From Prorocentrum cordatum (Eukaryota > Sar > Dinophyceae > Prorocentrales > Prorocentraceae), in assembly GCA_963575745.1 (NCBI GenBank), contig CAUYUJ010019609.1:37563-101562 (forward strand): 64,000 nucleotides of DNA, written 5' to 3'. The notes under the pieces are model-generated. The model had not been told where the DNA came from. It ran no database searches and saw nothing but the letters and a program-made list of their open reading frames with translations. Numbering within the stretch: the first letter of the stretch is position 1; each line of letters begins with the position of its first letter. A program made the translations under genes and the position numbers. Of this stretch, positions 11,637 through 23,038 are shown piece after piece.

Positions 11637-11880
11637 TCGTCCTCCTCCTCCTCCTCCTCCTCCTCGTCCTCCTCCCCCCCCCTCCTCCTTCTCATCCTCC
11701 TCCTCCTCATCCTCCCCCTTCCTACTCCTCCTCCGCCTCCTCCTCCTCCTCCTTCTCCTCATCTTGCTCCTCCTCCTCCCCCTCCTCCTCCTCCTCCTCC
11801 TCCTCCTCCTCCACCTCCTCATCCTCCTCTTCCTCGTCCTCCTCCTTCTCCTCCCTCTCATCCCTGTCCCTCCTCTCTCC
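11637..11880 (+). repeat. (TCC)n microsatellite
   Basis: About 240 bp of CTC/TCC triplets with scattered C runs and TTC substitutions. It gives Ser, Leu or Pro homopolymers forward and Glu, Gly or Arg homopolymers in reverse. Confidence 0.95.
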
Positions 11881-13470
11881 TCCTCCCCCCTTGCGCGCGT
11901 GATTTAAAAAGTATCGCGCCCCGCGGGTTCTATTCATCAGCCAGGGGGGTCCGGTCATTTGGTAATCACAAGCTGGCATTACGTGCTGCATGCAAGCTTC
12001 CCTGAATGCCATGTCCGAGTCATGATGTAGCTCATCTAGCTGCAAATTTCCCGACAGCATGCAATCCGTCCCCTCCGTAAAAATGCTTGATGGCCCTGAG
12101 CAGACACCTGCCGCGTCTGAGGCTTCAGCAGCTCTGGAGGTAGACTAGATCGCTATTCGAAGCAGGACAGCACCTCGACAGCTCAATTAGTTAACATGTT
12201 GACTGGGCGGCCAAATGACCACATCAACTGACGCTACATCATCACGAAAAATGACTCTACAAAGCAACACGATGACGCAGCCAAGGCAACAATCCTGGAT
12301 GTACCAATGGCATGGAAGAAAAGAAGATTGCAAGCGGGCCTGTTGTCAGGGCAGACCGTCAAGTTAGCGCCTTTGCACTTTGCGCCAGGTTCTCTGAAAG
12401 GTTGCGCCTGGACAGTGTACGAACGGCAAGGCAGAGGTCGAAGCATAAGTTCTAGAATGACAAGAGATCATCGAAAATAGGACTCGCACAAAAAACACTA
12501 CTACGGCTGGCAAGGAAGAGACCAGAAAACGGAAAGCGGCAAGGAGTAAGAAAATACAAAGAAGAAGCACCTGAAAGTGCAATTCTTCTGTCCACGGAAA
12601 CTTCTGATTGACCTTGCACGCGCGAGAGCAATACGCATGGCAACTGCTCGCTTTAAGGTTCCGAAGGGATCGCCTCCCTACGCGATTTGATCATCGCGCA
12701 TGCGATTGCGCAGAGCATTAAAGCGTGGACACGAAAGATTCTGAGCGAGATTGCCCGCATTACGCAGAACTCAGTACAGCGAAACAGCAGCTGCGCGACT
12801 CGTTCTGGACTGTGGGGTGGAAATTGCGATGTCCCAGCTTGCAAAAGCCATAAGCATTCGTCATAGATCCAAACCTTATCGTCTGCATGTTCTGGCATTG
12901 GCTTAACCCTGTCCATTCAATTTGCTTACATCTCCTTCCACCTAGGGTTCAAGCCCTTGAACTTCCATACAGAAGCAACCCGATAGAGCGGCAACCTTGA
13001 GTGCCCATCCTGCCACGTCGACCGCATCCTTCCCGTGCATGAGCCTCTTCACGTGCGCCACGGCCTCAAATTGGACCCACGTAAAACTGAGTATTATACG
13101 GCACGCCCTGTTCTGAATTGGTAGTGCAAGCATCCCCAGAAGCACTGGACTTGGCGGCAACATTCACAGCCCAGCACGGTGGGAAGGGTCGCACTGCGGA
13201 AACCGCTCGGCCATACCAAGTAGTCAGCTCAGCAAAAGTCTGAGTCAGAAAAGCATACGGCACGAGATTCCAGAGGAACCCGAAAAACCAAAGCGAATAG
13301 CCATCGTTTGTTTCATATCAAATCAACCCTCGTGATCGATTCCACAGATTTTGAAAAATTACTTCGACCGAAGGATGCCACATGATAATCTCCTTAGTGT
13401 GCATGAGAACCTCCATCATCAACGAGTAACGATTGTGATGATGACAGGATGCCAGGATACCAGAATACGA
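11881..13470. other. Unassigned DNA
   Basis: Less GC-rich than the neighbouring arrays. I see no repeats longer than a few bases, no protein domain and no RNA gene. The open frames are all under 90 codons. Confidence 0.5.
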
Positions 13471-13474
13471 CCTC

Positions 13475-13990
13475 TGAGACCTGTGGGACTCGTGGGAGCT
13501 GTACGACCTGTGGGGCTTGTTGGACCTGCGGGGCCTGTGGGGCCCGTAGCACTTGCGAGCCCTGTGGGACCGGTGAGACTTGTGGGACTTGCGGGCCGTG
13601 TGGGACCTGTGGGACCTGCGGGGCCCGTGGGACGCGTGGGACCAGTGGAACCCCCGAAACTGATGGAGCCTGTTGGACCTGTGAAACCTACATGGAGCCC
13701 ATGGGACCTGCAACCTGCGGGGCCCGTGGGACCTGCGGGGCCTGTGAGACCTGTGGGACCTCCAGGCCCAGTGGGACCTGTGGGACCTGTGGGCCCCTTG
13801 GTATTTGTGGGACTTTACGGGGCCTGCGCGACCTGTAGGACTTGTGCTCGAGGCGAAAACATACCAAGATTTGTGCGACCTGCGGGGCCTGCATCGGGCC
13901 TGCGGATCTGTGCGACCTGTGTGACCTGTGGAAACTGTGAGACCGGTGGTACCTGTGTGAAACCTTTTGGGACCTGTGCGACCTGAGGGA
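13475..13990 (+). repeat. GTGGGACCT minisatellite (9-bp period)
   Basis: About 500 bp of GTGGGACCT / GCGGGGCCT / GTGAGACCT units. Because the period is a multiple of three, every frame stays open. The plus frame 13351-13986 reads as a collagen-like G-P-V series, another plus frame as a C-G-T series, and the reverse frame as an R-S-H series. This is repeat translation, not evidence of a collagen gene. Confidence 0.9.
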
Positions 13991-13994
13991 GGGA

Positions 13995-14312
13995 GTTCAC
14001 GCCTGAGACTTCCTAGCAAGTCACTCCCAGACGAGGCTCCCGCCTGAGACTTTCTCGCAATTCACTTACAGACGAAGCTCCCGCCCGATACTCCCTCCAT
14101 GTTCAGGCTCGTGGAGCCCAAGAATGACGACAGACACAAGGTTGAGGATGACCCGCTCGGAAAAAAAAACATCAGCTGCGGGCCCCATACGGAGGAGGCT
14201 CCCGCCTGAGACTTCCTCGCAGTTCACTCCCAGACGAGGCTCCCGCCAGAGACTACCTCGCAATTCACTCACAGACGAGGCTCCCGCCGGATCCTTCCTC
14301 CAAATTCAGGCC
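13995..14312 (+). repeat. Duplicated 40-bp repeats (GAGGCTCCCGCCTGAGACTT)
   Basis: GAGGCTCCCGCCTGAGACTT followed by CCTCGCAATTCACTCCCAGAC recurs about five times. The block 14000-14115 is repeated as 14196-14312, each copy ending CCTCCATGTTCAGGCT or CCTCCAAATTCAGGCC. Confidence 0.85.
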
Positions 14313-14313
14313 T

Positions 14314-14314
14314 G

Positions 14315-14349
<35 letters not shown>

Positions 14350-14358
14350 CATGATGAT

Positions 14359-14389
<31 letters not shown>

Positions 14390-14450
14390 AGTATGATGAT
14401 AATGATGATGATGCTGATGATGCTGATGATGCTCATGATGATGCTGGTGC

Positions 14451-14530
<80 letters not shown>

Positions 14531-14642
14531 GTGATGGTGATGGTGATGGTGATGAGGATGATGATGATGTTGATCATAATCATGGTCATGATGAGTGTGT
14601 GAGTGTGTGATGATGACGATGATGAGGATGGTGATGATAGTG
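14314..14642 (+). repeat. (GAT)n microsatellite
   Basis: About 330 bp of GAT triplets with GCT, GAC and GGT variants and a TGAGTGTGTGA interruption near 14595. The Met-rich and His-rich frames are artefacts. Confidence 0.95.
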
Positions 14643-15420
14643 AGTGAGTTTCTAGAAGCTCTTGAGTTTCTGGGAGCTCGCCCCCCTGAGTTTATAGAAA
14701 TTCGAATATCGTGACCTGTTGAACGCACACGCCCCTGGTACTATGGATTTTCATGTGTTCAAGTCGGTCCCTGAGTTTCTGGACAGTCTGAAGTTTCTAC
14801 GAACTCGCCACCCTACGTTTCTGGAAACTGACACTACCCTGGGTTCTCAAAAACTGAAGAGCTCCTCGAAACTCGACCCACCCAGTCCCTTGCCTCCACC
14901 GGGAGCGCCTACAAACCGAAGAACGTATACAACGAAGAAACTTGCCCCCCGAGTTTCTAGAAACTCTGCCGAACAAGCTGCCCGCGCAGTCCTTCGCCTC
15001 GCCAGGAAGTTTCTAGAAACCCACGAGCTGCTAAAACTCTCCCAACGAAAATCAGGGACCTCGGGCGAGCATGCTTTATGGCCCGTCCCCCTCCCACCTT
15101 GGGAGGTTATTGAAGCTCGTGGGGTTCCAGAAACTCGCCTGTCTCAACTCGTAGAAAATACAGTAACGCACTTCTGCAAAATCGGCCCAAGGGTTTTTTC
15201 AAGTACTGGCACCAACAGCTTCAGCAACTCACGACTTGAAGGAAACCCGTCTTCCAGTTTCAATAAATTCGCACCCCTGAGATTCTAGAAACTCGTCCCC
15301 CCAAGTGTCTAGACTCCTCTCCCCCACTTGGATTTCTAGAAACCCACGAGTTATCCAAAAGCCCCCCCCGCCGTGAGCTTCTAGAAACTCATGAAGGTCT
15401 AGAAGCTGTGGCGGTAAAAA
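14643..15420. repeat. Dispersed palindromic repeat GAGTTTCTAGAAACTC
   Basis: The palindrome or near variants occur at about 14648, 14692, 14792, 14817, 14952, 15008, 15281, 15333 and 15376, commonly preceded by a C run and followed by CCACGAG or GCC. The core TTCTAGAA fits the TTCnnGAA heat-shock-element dimer, but the copy number and shared flanks point to a repeat family. The frame 14719-15288 spans several copies and has no domain. Confidence 0.75.
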
Positions 15421-16225
15421 TAAACAATTTCAGCATCCAGGCCGTCATCACTGCATCGTGATCCACACCAAACTGATATGTATTACCTGTCGTGCCACAC
15501 AGAGTTCCCGCTGCGCGCCCCAGCCAGGGCACTGATGATCATAGACTACACACACACACACATTGGGCGGAACGTCCCAGACACTTCCATATTTACAAAA
15601 TCCTCGAGAATAGAAGACGGAGAGTCCAGAATGCAGGAAACCAAACTCCAGAACAAAGGTCGAACCTTCATTTTGGAAACCGTGTTCCAGGACAAGACCT
15701 GTCCGCAGCATCATATGCTCAAGCTGCGAAGTCATTGGCAGACGAATTCATACACACCTGTCAATCCCAACCTCTGCCTGAGGCCCGCGCACCCTGTGAC
15801 TACCAAAACCACATGACTGCGTCATCATTCCACGCATACACGATACGCAAATACACCATGTAATGTGGCAGTGCGCGCATCAGATGGGATGGCATATCCA
15901 AACTGCGCACCGACAACATGCGTCTAAAGCAACGTTTAAAGTCTAAAGCAACGTCTAGGGGCGAATCGGTCCCGCTCCCTCCTTTACATCCTAGGGGTCC
16001 TGATATGCGACACTTGTAACAACCGCAACAGGTGAAAAATATGTGTATCTAGTCTTGCCCATCAGACTTCTCATCAAAAGCCATTGCTTCAAGGAGACGA
16101 ATGAACATGTTATAATACATCAACACACTCACACGCGCAGCCATACATGAACATACACACATATACATACCAATGTGCCTGTATGGCAATATTAAGAGCA
16201 ATGCATTAACTAAATCAGTGTATAT
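15421..16225. other. Unassigned DNA
   Basis: Has a short CACACACACACA run at 15549-15560 and a CAACGTTTAAAGTCTAAAG direct repeat near 15935-15955. 16090-16180 is rich in ACACA/ATACAT words leading into the hairpin module. No gene is recognised. Confidence 0.45.
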
Positions 16226-16720
16226 ACAAATGAAAACAGGGCTGCAGTGGCGCTTCGCGTCTTGCACCCTCGTCCTTCAGGTTTGGCATGCACGCGGAAT
16301 GAGAGGCAACCAAATTAAGATAGCGACAACTCATGGTTGCCTGTATTTTACGACAGCATCGCCATACCAATGCTATTTCTCCTCCTTCAGTCATGCGTTC
16401 TTTTCCATGTCCCATTCTCCCCTTGCCCTACGAATTCTTCCCCACCCTCAGCTCGTTTTGCGGAGGCTCCTCCTTGGAGAGCCTCTTGGGGGTGCCTCGC
16501 GAAAGTTGATAAGAGCTCCGCGGTGCCTTCTGGAGGCCTCCCGGGCAGCTTCTGAAGTCCTCTGGAGGCTTCCTCGGGCCACCCTGCTTCAAACGCGGCA
16601 TCATTGAACGACTGGGCCACGATTTCGAATGCGTCGGGGGGCGTCGTTGGGCCATCTTTGGCCGCTGTTGGGCTCTTATCAGGCCGTGCTGGGGCCTTGT
16701 AGGGCCGTCTTGAGATCTGT
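16226..16720 (+). repeat. Composite dispersed repeat: hairpin module copy 2 plus satellite edge
   Basis: 16240-16265 is GCAGTGGCGCTTCGCGTCTT, the same hairpin as at 6010-6050, with two G-U-type changes that keep the stem. 16420-16640 aligns with the reverse complement of 30080-30275: both have CTTGGAGAGCCT, GCTTCCTCGGGCCACCCTGC and GAATTCTTCC. Two copies in opposite orientation with the same internal order suggest a mobile or duplicated composite. Confidence 0.75.
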
Positions 16721-16809
16721 TGGGTGTATATGTGTGTGCCTCTTGGCTCTTGGAAGAGAAAACGAAAAATCATGGCCAGCTGTGATGCACAACGCGGAGG
16801 TTGTGGAGT

Positions 16810-18100
16810 AGAAGAGCAAATTTAGGCTCATCTTGGGGAGGGCGTCTGTTGAGTAGTGGGTGTGGGGTTGGAGACGGAGGCTGTTGAGTATTGGGCGTGG
16901 CGTTAAAGGCGGAGGGGTCTGCGTAGAATGATATGTTCCAGGTCACCACTGGGAGACAACCAGTTGAGTGGTTGGTGTGGTTTTGGAGACGGAAGCTGTT
17001 GAGTACTATGTATGGTGGTGGAGGCGGCGGGAGTTTAGTACAAGAGCGTCTTCAAGTTAACCTGTTGAGTAACGGGGGTGTCGTTGGAGATGCACGTTGT
17101 TGAGTATTGGCGCGGTGTTGGAGACGGAGGGAGTTGTGGGGAAGGATAGTCTCAAGGCCAGCTTAGGGAGGGAATCGGTCGAGTAGCGCGTGTGCCATAG
17201 GAGACGAAGGCTGTTGAGCAGTGGGCGTGGCGTTGGAGACGGAGGGAGTTAAGCAGTTACGCAGAAGGACGTTTTCAAGTTTGTGGAAAAAGCCTGTTGG
17301 GTAGTGGGCGTGGCGTTGGAGACGAAGGATGTTGAGTACTGGGTGTGGTGTTGGAGACGGAAGGGATTGAGTAGAAGGGGGGTTTCAAGCTCCTCTTGGG
17401 GAAGGGGCCTGTTCAGTAGTGGCTGTGTGGCGTCGGAGACGAAGGCTGTGGAATATGCAATATGGTGTTCGAAACCGAAAAGAGCTTCGAATAATGAGCC
17501 ACAACAGTGAATGCGAGAAACGTACGATCCAAGTATCTGTCTGAATACATAGATAGCCATGCAAAAAAAAAGCACTCAGGCGTGGCTTTGGAGACGCGGG
17601 CAGTTCAGTATTGTGTGCGGTGTTGGAGGCGGAGGGAGTTGCGTAGAAGGATGTGATCAAGTTAATGTCTTGAAAGGAGCCTGTTGAGCCTGTTGAGTAG
17701 TGGGTGTGGTGTTGGAGAAGGAGGCTGTTGAGTAAGAGGGGGGGGTTGGAGGCGGAGAGAGTTGAGTAGAAGGATCTGGTCAAGTTCATCTTGGGAAGGG
17801 AGCCTGTTGGATAGCGGGTGTTGTGTTGGAGACGAAGTCTGTTGAATGTGGGGTGTGGCATTGGAGACGGAAGGAGTTGACTAGAAATATATGTTGCAGG
17901 TCGTCGTTGGGGGGGCAGCCTGTTGAGTAGAGGGGGATGTTGGAGGCAAAGCTGCTGATCATTGCAAGCGGTGCTGGGGACGGAGGGAGTTGAGTAGAAA
18001 GAGATGTTCAATTTCCCTTCGAGGAGGGAGCCTGTTGGGTAGTGGATGTGGTGTTGGGGACGCTAGCTGTTGAGTATTGGGTGCGGTGCTGGAGGCGGCA
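16810..18100 (+). repeat. GTTGAGTAGTGGGTGTGG minisatellite
   Basis: About 1.3 kb of imperfect units built around CTGTTGAGTAGTGGGTGTGG then TGTTGGAGACGGAGG, roughly 36 bp. A longer alternate form contains GAGTTGAGTAGAAGGATGT and CAAGTTCATCTTGGGAAGGG. The reverse frame 17385-18011 is a product of the repeat. Confidence 0.85.
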
Positions 18101-18274
18101 TGGCAATCGAGACGGAAGCGAGGGCACGAGCACCGGCGGAGCATCGAGAAATGCACCGACGAATTGAAACCAAGAAAACGGCTGCGCGGACGGCCTATAG
18201 GGGGGGGGGAGGTCAGCGGGGGCACTGCGACGAAATATAAACTCAACGAGAATTGGGGGGGTCATGGTGCACAC
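18101..18274. other. Short unassigned spacer
   Basis: Contains a run of nine G at about 18202-18210. Nothing is recognised. Confidence 0.4.
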
Positions 18275-18276
18275 AG

Positions 18277-18308
<32 letters not shown>

Positions 18309-18600
18309 ATGTATGTATACGTATATATTTGCACCTATACGTACACCTATACCTATGTCTTAAAATATACTTATACCTGTGCAGGTACCGATACGTATAA
18401 CTATGACAATACATAAACATATAAATGTACGTATACATATACAAGTTATGTACATGTAACTGACCTATACAAACACCTATACACACACATATATATACAC
18501 ACACATATACACATGCCTATACATAAACATGTACATGTGTCTTTACCGATACAAATATTTATACATATATCCACACCTATACATATAAACATGTCTGTCC
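18275..18600 (+). repeat. (CT)n run followed by TATACC/TACGTA-rich simple sequence
   Basis: 18276-18304 is CT dinucleotide. 18305-18598 is made of ATACCTATAC, ACATATAC and ACACCTAT words. A similar hexamer tract is at 20335-20572. Confidence 0.9.
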
Positions 18601-18734
18601 GATTCTGATCAGAATGAGGGGGCCGAACCAAACGGTCACTCACTGTCCCTGGGTGCGTGGCTGAAATGGAACTCCGCGATCCGGATTTTGTTGTTTGTTG
18701 TTTGTTGTTGGTGTTTGTTGTTGTCGTCGTCACA

Positions 18735-19050
18735 CCCGCGACCCGCCCCGCGACCCGCCCCGCGACCCACCCGCGACCCACCCCGCGACCCGCCCGAGAC
18801 CCACCCGCGACCCACCCACGACCCACCCGCGACCCACCCCGCGACCCACCCGCGACCCACCCGCGACCCACCCGGGACCCATCCCTAGACCCGCCCGCGA
18901 CCCACCACGAGACCCCCCCGGCAAACCACCCGCGACCCACCCGCGACCCACCCGCGACCCACCCGCGACCCACCCCGCGACCCACCCTCGACCCACCCGC
19001 GACCCACCCGCGACCCACCGCGACCCGCGACCCACCGCGACCCACCCCGC
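18735..19050 (+). repeat. CGCGACCCACC minisatellite
   Basis: About 28 copies of CGCGACCCACC or CGCGACCCGCCC (11-12 bp). Forward frames read as R-D-P-P series and reverse frames as G-R-G-W-V series. Confidence 0.95.
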
Positions 19051-19800
19051 GACCCACCCAAAATTTTCGGCGCCTGCGGCGGGTTTCTTTTGCATTCGTT
19101 CCAAATGGAGAACCTGCGACCACCCGCGACCCAAACCGCGCCCGCGACCCACCCGCGACCCACCGCGCGCGACCCACCCGCGACCCACCCCGCGACCCAC
19201 CCAAAATTTTCGGCGCCTGCGGCGGGCTTCTTGTGTTCGTTCCAGGCGAAGAATCTGCGACCCACCCGCGACCCAAACCGCAATCAGTGTACAAATCAAA
19301 GTTTTCGGCGCCTGCGGCGGGCTGTTTTTGAATTCTTTCCAGGTGGACGTGGAGAGCCCGCGACCCACCCGCGACCCAAACTACGTTCACTGAACAAGCC
19401 AAAACATCGGCGTTTGCGGCAAACTTCTTGTGCATTCGTTCCAAGTTGAGAACCTGCGACCCAAACCGTTGTGTACAAATCAAAAATGTTCGGCGCCTGC
19501 GGCGGGGTGTTTTTCAATTCCTTCCAGGTGGACGTGGAGAGCCCGCGACCCACCCGCGACCCAAACTACGTTCATTGAACAAGCCAAAAATTCGGCGCCT
19601 GCGGCGGGCTGTTTTTGCATTCGTTCCGGGTGGCCCACCAACGATCCACCCCGCGCTGAACCTGTCAGAGCACGCAAATCGGCGCCTGCGGCGGGCTTGC
19701 TCGCATTGGTTTGGGAAAGCGCCCTCGTGCCATTCCCCCGATCTGGCCCACGCTGACTCTACAACAGCACATCGGCGCCTGCGGCGGGGCTGTGTCTGAA
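19051..19800 (+). repeat. TTCGGCGCCTGCGGCGGGCT repeat, eight copies
   Basis: The motif starts at about 19066, 19208, 19303, 19406, 19490, 19590, 19678 and 19770, spaced 84-143 bp. It is usually followed by TTTTGCATTCGTTCCA and a short CGCGACCCACC stretch. Long reading frames in this block (such as 18446-19483 minus) follow the repeat and have no domain. Confidence 0.85.
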
Positions 19801-20215
19801 CACGTTCATTGAAAACCCGGCTGCCTGCTGCAATTCGGCATCCGTGCCCAAAGCCTGGGTTCAGGGGAAGCTGCCTCAAGGCGCCCACAATTGAGGGGCC
19901 TCGGGGCGCTCAAGGACCCTCCTGAGGGGGGGGCGTCCACGAACCGTACCACACAGCACGCCAGTGCCGCACAAGCGCGGCGGCAGATGTTGCATGCCGT
20001 CTGAGCCCCCCAAGACCTCTTCAAGCTCCGCTCATCCACACCTACCCACCCAGCAACGTTACCCTGGCGGGTTGCCTGGATCAGAGAAGTCGGGGAGCAT
20101 TCAGTGGAACAAAGGATTGGTTTGCCGTTACCTTGAGAAAGAAGGGCGAGGCAGAGGAGTAAACAGGGGACGAGGAGGACGCCGAAGAAGGGAGGATGTA
20201 AGGAGAATGTGGAGA
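19801..20215. other. Unassigned DNA
   Basis: No repeat, gene or RNA recognised. It ends in an AGG-rich transition. Confidence 0.4.
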
Positions 20216-20286
20216 AAGAGGAGTGGGAGGAGGAGGAGGAGGAGGAGGAGGAGGAGGAGGAGGAAGAGGAGGAGGAGGAGGCCGCG
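20216..20286 (+). repeat. (GGA)n microsatellite
   Basis: GGAGGAGGA run with a few AGAGG slips. Confidence 0.95.
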
Positions 20287-20334
20287 TCGCCAGCGCCCGC
20301 CCCCTCACTCTTATCCGCAATTGCGGGGTGCTAC

Positions 20335-20572
20335 GTACCTATTCCGATACCGTTACTACACCTAGACGTACAATATCTAGACTTAAACCAATACCCATAT
20401 CTATACATATACCGAAACCTATACCTAGCCATAAACATATATATATATACACACACACCTATAGTTAGACTTATACCTATACCTACACCGATATCTATAC
20501 CTGTACCTATACCTATACATATACCTATACCTGTACCTGTATCTGTACCTACATCTATACCTATCCACCACC
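20335..20572 (+). repeat. CCTATA hexanucleotide tract
   Basis: ACCTATACCTATAC words with CTGTAC and CATATA variants. Confidence 0.9.
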
Positions 20573-20639
20573 GTGCCGCGAGGCGCGAAGTTGAGCTTTC
20601 TCCAGGCTCTCATGTGTCCTCTGTCCCCCGTACTCAAGA

Positions 20640-21295
20640 CTCGGGGACTATAGTATTCTAAGGGCTGGGGCCCCAAATTCTGAACTTTCCTGGGCATTCC
20701 CGCGCGTTCTTGGGCTGCCTCGCGTGACTTCTCCAGAGGCCAGAGGGCCCCAAGACGGGCCAAGAGGGCCCCAGAAAGCGACTAAGAGGATCCAAGAGGC
20801 CCCCAAGAAAGCCCAAAAGCGCTCCAAGACGCCCAAGATGGCCCCAGGACGGCCCAAGAGGCCACAAAGAAGCCCCAAGAGTGCTCTGAGAGGACCCCCG
20901 AGAGGGCCCAAAGAGGCGAAAATCCTTGATGTTCCGTGTGTTGTTCGATGCGTTTCGCGTTCTCGCGTTTTCGGTCTTCCGACGCTCCAACATGGCCCCA
21001 GAGGCCCCCAAGACGGCCCGAGATGCCCCCAGGAGGGCCCCAAGACGTTCCAAGAGGGCCCCAAAACACCTCAAGAGGCGCCCAAGATCGCCAAAAAGGG
21101 CCCTGGCCCAATAGGGGGAACACGAACAGACAATTCGAGCCTTCCGCTCCAAGAGGCCCCCAAGAGAGCCCAAGAGGCCCTAGAGGCCCCACGGGGCCCC
21201 CAAGAGGCCCAAAAAGACGCCCCAAGAGGCCCCAAAACAGTCCCCGAGAGGCATCAAAAATGCCTCCAAGAAGCCCCCGAGAGGCCGCGCACGAC
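20640..21295 (+). repeat. CCAAGACGGCC-type satellite, plus orientation
   Basis: CCCCAAGACGGCCCAAGAGG-like words. One AT-richer island at about 20905-20990 (GCGAAAATCCTTGATGTTCC ... TCTTCCGACG) corresponds to the islands in the main array. 21300-21365 is an ATATAT/TACGTAC simple tract at its edge. Confidence 0.8.
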
Positions 21296-21365
21296 ATCTA
21301 TATAGATCTATATATATATATATATGTACGTACATATATACACAAACACACATATTTATATATCG

Positions 21366-22748
21366 GCCAGCGTTGACTTCAAATAGATAGGAGGACAGGA
21401 GAAGGACGAGAGGATGATGGGAGAAGGACGAAAGCAGGACGGGCGCAGGACGGGAGCAGGACGGGAGGAGCAAAATCAAGCAAGCGCAAGCAAGCAAGCG
21501 GAAGCAAGCAAGCGCAAGCGAGCAATAACAAGCAAGCAAGAGTCAGCGATCAAGTGCAAGAAAGCAAGGGCAAACAAGAGCAAGCAAGCGAGAGCAAGCA
21601 TGCAAGAGCAAGCAAGCAAGTGCAAGTGAGTGTGTGATGCTGATGAGGAGGAAAACATCGGAACCATAGGAATCCATCGGGATCCATAGGACTCGCCATT
21701 GGAAATAGCTGGGGGGGGCCATTGGAAATAAGGGGGGGTGCCATTGGCAATGGGAGGGGGGGGGGGGAGAAGAGGGGGGGTCATTGAAAAGAAGGGGGGG
21801 GCCATTGGAAAAAAGGGGGGGGGGGGGGGGGGGCTAAAGACCAATTACGTATATCAGCCAGCGTTGACTCCAAATAGATAGAAGGACCGGAGAAGGACGA
21901 GAGGAGGATGGGAGGAGGACGAAAGGAGGACGAGAGCAGAACGGGAGAAGGACAGGAGGAGCAAAATCAAGCAAGCGGAAGCAAGCAAGCGCAAGCGAGC
22001 AATAACAAGCAAGCAAGAGTCAGCGATCAAGTGCAAGCAAGCAAGAACACGCAAGAGCAAGCAAGCGAGAGCAAGAACGCAAGAGCAAGCAAGCAAGTGC
22101 AAGAGAGTGTGTGAGGCTGATGAGGAATACATCGGAATCATAGGAATCCATCGGAATCCATAGGACTCGCCATTGGGAATAAGGGGGGGTGCCACTGGCA
22201 AAAGGGGGGGAGGGGGGGGCCATTGGAAAGAAGGGGGGGGCCATTGGAAAAAGGGGGGGGAGCTAAAGACCAATTACATGTATCAGCCAGCGTTGACTCC
22301 AAATAGATAGGAGGACAGGAGAAGGACGAGAGGATGATGGGAGAAGGACGAAAGCAGGACGGGCGCAGGACGGGAGCAGGACGGGAGGAGCAAAATCAAG
22401 CAAGCGCAAGCAAGCAAGCGGAAGCAAGCAAGCACAAGCGAGCAATAACAAGCAAGCAAGAGTCAGCGATCGCGATCAAGTGCAATCAAGCAAGAACACG
22501 CAAGAGCAAGCAAGCGAGAGCAAGAACGCAAGAGCAAGCAAGCAAGTGCAAGAGAGTGTGTGAGGCTGATGAGGAATACATCGGAATCATAGGAATCCAT
22601 CGGAATCCATAGGACTCGCCATTGGAAATAGCTTGGGGGTGCCATTGGAAATAAGGGGGGGGGCCATTGGCAAAAGGGGGGGGGGAGGGGGGGGGGGCCA
22701 TTGGAAAGAAGGGGGGGGCCATTGGAAAAAGGGGGGGGCCAAAAACCA
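21366..22748 (+). repeat. Three tandem copies of a 420-480 bp unit
   Basis: Copies at about 21366-21845, 21852-22265 and 22272-22748. Each begins ATCAGCCAGCGTTGACT. It then has GGACAGGAGAAGGACGAGAG words, a GCAAGCAAGCAAGCG tract, GAGTGTGTGA, AATCCATCGG and ATAGGACTCGCCATTGG, and ends in G runs separated by GCCATTGGAAA plus CAAAGACCAATTACGT. The internal AGCAAGCA tract and G runs account for the length differences. Confidence 0.92.
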
Positions 22749-22756
22749 ATTACGTC

Positions 22757-22838
22757 TGATGAGCTAGGACTCCTATAGGGCAAGCCCATTTGGAGAATGA
22801 TGAGCTAGGACTCCTATCGGGCAAGCCTATTTGGAGAA
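22757..22838 (+). repeat. Two tandem 41-bp repeats
   Basis: TGATGAGCTAGGACTCCTAT is followed by (A/C)GGGCAAGCC(C/T)ATTTGGAGAA, twice head to tail with two differences. They mark the junction between the 460-bp repeat and the CCAAG array. Confidence 0.95.
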
Positions 22839-22889
22839 CAAACGAACATCCAAGAGGCCTATAACCCACAATCCGGACACGGCGGCGGG

Positions 22890-23038
22890 ATGGGCCGAAG
22901 GCCACTAGATCCGCCGCCCCCTGTGGTCTTGCCACAGGGGTGCACGGCGTGCTGGATGTTTCAGGTTTTGGTTTTGGTTCTTTTTCTAAAAGAACTCCCC
23001 AGTGCGCTTCGGCCCGTCCCGCCGGCCACCCGCAAGTT
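22890..23038 (+). repeat. Multi-hairpin module, copy 1 (5'-shortened)
   Basis: Begins within the module at CCGCCGCCCCCTG. CCCCTGTGG (22918-22926) pairs perfectly with CCACAGGGG (22932-22940). GTTCTTTT pairs with AAAAGAAC near 22977-22995. It ends CTTCGGCCCGTCCCGCC. Confidence 0.8.

Noticed and set aside
18446-19483. 345-codon minus frame rich in G-R-G-W-V
   Set aside because: Translation of the CGCGACCCACC minisatellite.
19051-19800. Regularly spaced repeats as a CRISPR array
   Set aside because: Spacers are themselves related (CGCGACCCACC words), spacing varies from 84 to 143 bp, there are no cas genes, and the context is eukaryotic.
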